Of a stretch of DNA of 7,077 bases, positions 4,490 to 7,077 are shown piece by piece. The notes under the pieces were generated by a model. That model was not told where the DNA came from. It saw only the letters and a program-made list of their open reading frames with translations, and ran no database searches. A program made the position numbers and the translations under genes. This DNA comes from Ferrimicrobium sp. (GTDB taxonomy: Bacteria; Actinomycetota; Acidimicrobiia; Acidimicrobiales; Acidimicrobiaceae): assembly GCA_027365375.1 (NCBI GenBank), contig DAHXNM010000290.1, positions 1 through 7,077 on the forward strand, read 5' to 3'. The first letter of the stretch is position 1, and each line of letters starts with the position of its first letter.

Positions 4490-6998
4490 TGAGTTGGTAG
4501 CCGTAACATTTGACGGTCACTCTTTGCAAGCTCGTAAAGGGGTCAAGTTGATCGATGCGCTCGATGACGCTGGAATCAACGTGCCTCGATTCTGTTACCA
4601 CCCTCGTATGTCTGCAGTAGGCATGTGTCGCATGTGTTTGGTGGAGGTAAAGGGACCGCGTGGAGTATCGCTGCAGCCTTCGTGCTACATCGATGTCGCC
4701 GATGGAATGGAGGTCTTCACTGAGTCGGACGCGGTGAAGAAAGCCCAGCATGGAGTTTTGGAATTTCTGCTCGCCAACCATCCACTTGACTGTCCCGTAT
4801 GTGATAAGGGGGGCGAGTGTCCTCTTCAGGACCAGGCTTTCGCTCATGGTTCCGGCGAGACCCGCTTCGTGGAGGAGAAAAGGCATTACGCTAAGCCGAT
4901 TCCGATCTCTAGGCTCATAAAGCTCGATCGGGAGCGCTGCATCCAGTGCGATCGATGCACGCGCTTCGCCGATGAAGTGGCAGGGGAGCCACTCATAGAT
5001 TTCGCTGGTCGGGGTGGAACTCTGCGTATCTCGACGTTTTCGAATGTCGATTTTGACTCATACTTTTCCGGCAACGTCGCACAGATTTGTCCGGTTGGAG
5101 CGCTGACCACCACACCCTATAGATTCAAGGCGCGCCCATGGGATCTCATTCAGTCTGCGTCGACCTGCACGCAGTGTGATATGGGTTGCCAGGTGAGTCT
5201 GCAGTCGAGCCAAAATGAATTGACACGGATGCTGGGCATCGATTCGGATGCCATTAACCATAGCTGGCTCTGTGATCGCGGCAGGTTCTCGACCAGTGAG
5301 GTCAATAACGTGGAGCATCGGGTGACCCGCCCGAGACTAAAGGATCAAGATGGCACGGTAGATGTCTCTTGGACGAAGGCACTTCGAGCAGCAGCATCGA
5401 CCATTAAAAGGGCGATCGATGAGCGAGGCGCATCAGCTGTCGCTGTGCTTTCTGGCACGTCCCTGACTCTTGAGGACACATACGCTTGGGCTAAGTTAGC
5501 TAGCGACGTCGTTCGAACCAATGCTGTTGATGGTGCTGCGGATGTGCGAATTGATGGCTCCTTGCTGCTGGAGAACCCTGCGTCGATCAATGAGGCGCTG
5601 GCTGCGCGTCGGCTCGTTTTGTTCAATGTTGATCCAAAAAATGAGCTACCGGTTTTGCATCTTCGCCTGCGCGCTGCCATCCGTGCCGGCCTTCGTGTCG
5701 TCGAGGTCAACGCTGTTCCTACCGATCTGACTGCTATCGTCGATCGTTGGATCCCCATTGATCCAGGAAATCTAGGAACCACTATTGATTCGGTTGTTGC
5801 CGCGCTAGATGGAGACCTCGATGATGTCGTAGTCATGGCGGGCTGCCGAGATCGAGCTCTTGGCGCCTCCTTGAACACGGCTTTGCTTGGAGAGCTATTG
5901 AGCCGCGTTCCACGCGCAAAGGTTCTGAGTGGGATAGCTCATGGTACTAATGCACTGGCGGTAGGGTTTGCTCCGAGTGCACCAAGAGGGATTCGTTCCA
6001 TCAGTGGGGTTGAGCCGTCCATGAACGCCGATTCGATCGTGGCTGCTGCCCTGCGTGGTGAGATAGCTGTCCTTGTGGCACTCGATAGTGACCTTATGGG
6101 GCTTGGACTGACCGAAGATGAGCTTGTGAGCCTAAGCGAACGCACAACCGTGATCGCCTTGAGCTCGTTTGAGTCCGCGACCACGCGTCATGCGACGATC
6201 GTGCTCCCGATGAGTGCCTTCGGGGAGCAGCAAGGATCTACGCTCAACATTGAGTGGCGTCATCTTCGTTTGGGGCGTCAGGTTGAGCCCGTTGGCCAGG
6301 CGCGATCAGCCTGGATGGTCGCCACCGAACTCGCCTCGATGCTGGGTGACGAGCTTGGTTTTATGACCTTGGCTGATATCACACGAGAGCTTGCACAATC
6401 TGGAGGGATACTTTCCGGGCTCGGTTTGCACTACTTCAGCGAGAGGCTCGATGGGCCGCTCTTCCCGCTGTCACGCAAAGAGGAGATTCGGATGCAGCGA
6501 GTTCTTGATCCGATGGCGACGCCAGGTGTCGCCTCGATCGAGCGGCAAGGGGCAAATTTTGCTGCTGGCAATGTAGTTGAGCCGAGTGAGTCACCGGGTT
6601 TTGCGGTTGGCATGGGTGAGACCCCAAAGTCGCTTCCATCTGCAAAATCGTCTGCAGTGGCGAGGGTGATCGAGCTCGAGCCGCTCTCCGAGGGTGAGCA
6701 CTGGCTCAGCCTGGTGCCTCGACTGTATGATTCTTCGCCGGAGTTGCTGGCCAATCCATTTCTCAAGCTAGCCATCCGTGAGCCTGTGCTTGTTGTCGCG
6801 CCCGCAGTCGCGGAGGAACTTGGGCTGGAAGATGGTGGCCACTGCCGTCTCGTTGGAGCAGGCTCCGCAGAGGTGACGGTTAGGCATGCGAAGGATCAGA
6901 CGTTATTCTTGGCGTTGCATGGTGTCACACCGGCGACGCAGCAGTTGCTGGGTGACCAATCCTGGGTCAAAGTGAGGGTGGAGAAGAGCAATGGGTAA
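4482..6998 (+). CDS. nuoG: NADH-quinone oxidoreductase subunit G (75 kDa, Fe-S electron wire)
   Basis: NuoG (838 residues) relays electrons from NuoF along several iron-sulfur clusters. The N-terminal ferredoxin-like domain holds the [2Fe-2S] N1b ligands Cys38, Cys49, Cys52 and Cys68. The next domain has His100, Cys104, Cys107 and Cys113 (HPLDCPVCDKGGEC) for cluster N5, and Cys153, Cys156, Cys159 and Cys203 for the third cluster (N4 in current naming). A further set, Cys229, Cys232, Cys236 and Cys264 (C-x2-C-x3-C-x27-C), fits the distal N7 cluster found in some bacteria. From about 280 to 700 runs a molybdopterin-oxidoreductase fold, with a recognisable block around 570-600 (HATIVLPMSAFGEQQGS), followed by a variable linker and a C-terminal molybdopterin-dinucleotide-binding-like domain (about 748-838). 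In complex I this region is structural and binds no molybdenum. ATG 4482 is chosen because family similarity begins there and AAGGAAGG precedes it. It overlaps nuoF by 8 and nuoH by 8 bases. The length is close to the mycobacterial homologue (about 800). Confidence 0.97.
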   Translation: MPDELVAVTFDGHSLQARKGVKLIDALDDAGINVPRFCYHPRMSAVGMCRMCLVEVKGPRGVSLQPSCYIDVADGMEVFTESDAVKKAQHGVLEFLLANHPLDCPVCDKGGECPLQDQAFAHGSGETRFVEEKRHYAKPIPISRLIKLDRERCIQCDRCTRFADEVAGEPLIDFAGRGGTLRISTFSNVDFDSYFSGNVAQICPVGALTTTPYRFKARPWDLIQSASTCTQCDMGCQVSLQSSQNELTRMLGIDSDAINHSWLCDRGRFSTSEVNNVEHRVTRPRLKDQDGTVDVSWTKALRAAASTIKRAIDERGASAVAVLSGTSLTLEDTYAWAKLASDVVRTNAVDGAADVRIDGSLLLENPASINEALAARRLVLFNVDPKNELPVLHLRLRAAIRAGLRVVEVNAVPTDLTAIVDRWIPIDPGNLGTTIDSVVAALDGDLDDVVVMAGCRDRALGASLNTALLGELLSRVPRAKVLSGIAHGTNALAVGFAPSAPRGIRSISGVEPSMNADSIVAAALRGEIAVLVALDSDLMGLGLTEDELVSLSERTTVIALSSFESATTRHATIVLPMSAFGEQQGSTLNIEWRHLRLGRQVEPVGQARSAWMVATELASMLGDELGFMTLADITRELAQSGGILSGLGLHYFSERLDGPLFPLSRKEEIRMQRVLDPMATPGVASIERQGANFAAGNVVEPSESPGFAVGMGETPKSLPSAKSSAVARVIELEPLSEGEHWLSLVPRLYDSSPELLANPFLKLAIREPVLVVAPAVAEELGLEDGGHCRLVGAGSAEVTVRHAKDQTLFLALHGVTPATQQLLGDQSWVKVRVEKSNG

Positions 6999-7077
6999 CG
7001 ATCCGCTACTGTCGGGACACATTACGTGGATTGTCGTGTTGATCGTGGTGATCAAGGTCATCGTCGCCTTCATCGCA
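6991..7077 (+). CDS. nuoH: NADH-quinone oxidoreductase subunit H, 5' part
   Basis: Only the first 29 codons are present and the frame is open to the window edge. NuoH (ND1-type) is the membrane subunit that docks the peripheral arm and forms the entrance to the quinone chamber; complete proteins have eight or so membrane helices. The fragment begins MGNDPLLSGHITW and then enters one hydrophobic helix, WIVVLIVVIKVIVAFIA (residues 13-29), including the IK pair typical of the first helix in the family. The ATG overlaps the nuoG stop by 8 bases, and GGAG at 6980-6983 lies 7 bases upstream, so the start is well supported. The assignment rests on this helix and on gene order (nuoH follows nuoG in standard operons); too little sequence is present for catalytic motifs. 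Confidence 0.9.
   Translation, partial: MGNDPLLSGHITWIVVLIVVIKVIVAFIA

Noticed and set aside
5345..5878. A 177-codon - strand open frame opposite nuoG
   Set aside because: Its Ser/Arg/Ala-rich low-complexity translation is typical of an antisense shadow and it has no plausible ribosome binding site context or family resemblance.
2610..6998. nuoEFG as a diaphorase of an NAD-linked [FeFe] or [NiFe] hydrogenase or formate dehydrogenase
   Set aside because: They are embedded between nuoABCD and nuoH, and NuoG has the N7 and degenerate molybdopterin-fold domains of complex I with no hydrogenase H-cluster motif.
1..7077. Promoters, terminators, riboswitches, tRNAs, insertion sequences or CRISPR repeats
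   Set aside because: I looked for hairpins followed by T-runs, direct and inverted repeats and non-coding gaps. The window is continuous coding sequence and nothing rose above chance.

Overview
The window is an internal slice of a nuo operon, which encodes respiratory complex I (proton-pumping NADH:quinone oxidoreductase). All genes lie on the + strand in the canonical order: nuoA (3' part), nuoB, nuoC, nuoD, nuoE, nuoF, nuoG, nuoH (first 29 codons). Both ends of the window cut through genes. There is essentially no non-coding DNA, and I see no mobile element, RNA gene, CRISPR array, promoter or terminator.

Organism: the gene order, a separate (not fused) nuoC and nuoD, frequent GTG/TTG starts, strong Shine-Dalgarno sequences and the overall protein flavour (for example the NuoC ending GRVPVQFKE and the NuoD stretch RMNNNYIRVGGVAADLPDGW) suggest an actinobacterium. 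Base composition is moderate for that phylum; three 60-base rows counted by eye gave 53 to 65 percent GC. A moderate-GC member of the Acidimicrobiia is my best guess, but this is inference from memory of families and is not proven here.

Layout: 1-270 is the membrane subunit NuoA. 270-2609 holds the connecting Q-module subunits NuoB, NuoC and NuoD, which carry cluster N2 and the quinone pocket. 2610-6998 holds the NADH-oxidising N-module NuoE, NuoF and NuoG, with FMN and clusters N1a, N3, N1b, N4, N5, N6a, N6b and a candidate N7. 6991-7077 begins the membrane subunit NuoH. Electrons would pass NADH > FMN (NuoF) > Fe-S chain (NuoF, NuoG, NuoI beyond the window) > N2 (NuoB) > quinone at the NuoB/NuoD/NuoH interface. 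All ligand residues I checked are intact, so the complex looks functional.

Every junction is an overlap of 1 to 8 bases or a direct abutment, implying one transcript with translational coupling. Points deserving a second look are modest: the nuoC start and its short N-terminus, the N-terminal extension of NuoD, a longer loop before the fourth N3 cysteine in NuoF, substitutions in the NuoF flavin/NADH motif, the complete N7 motif in NuoG, and an apparent excess of the palindrome CGATCG. I found no previously undescribed system.
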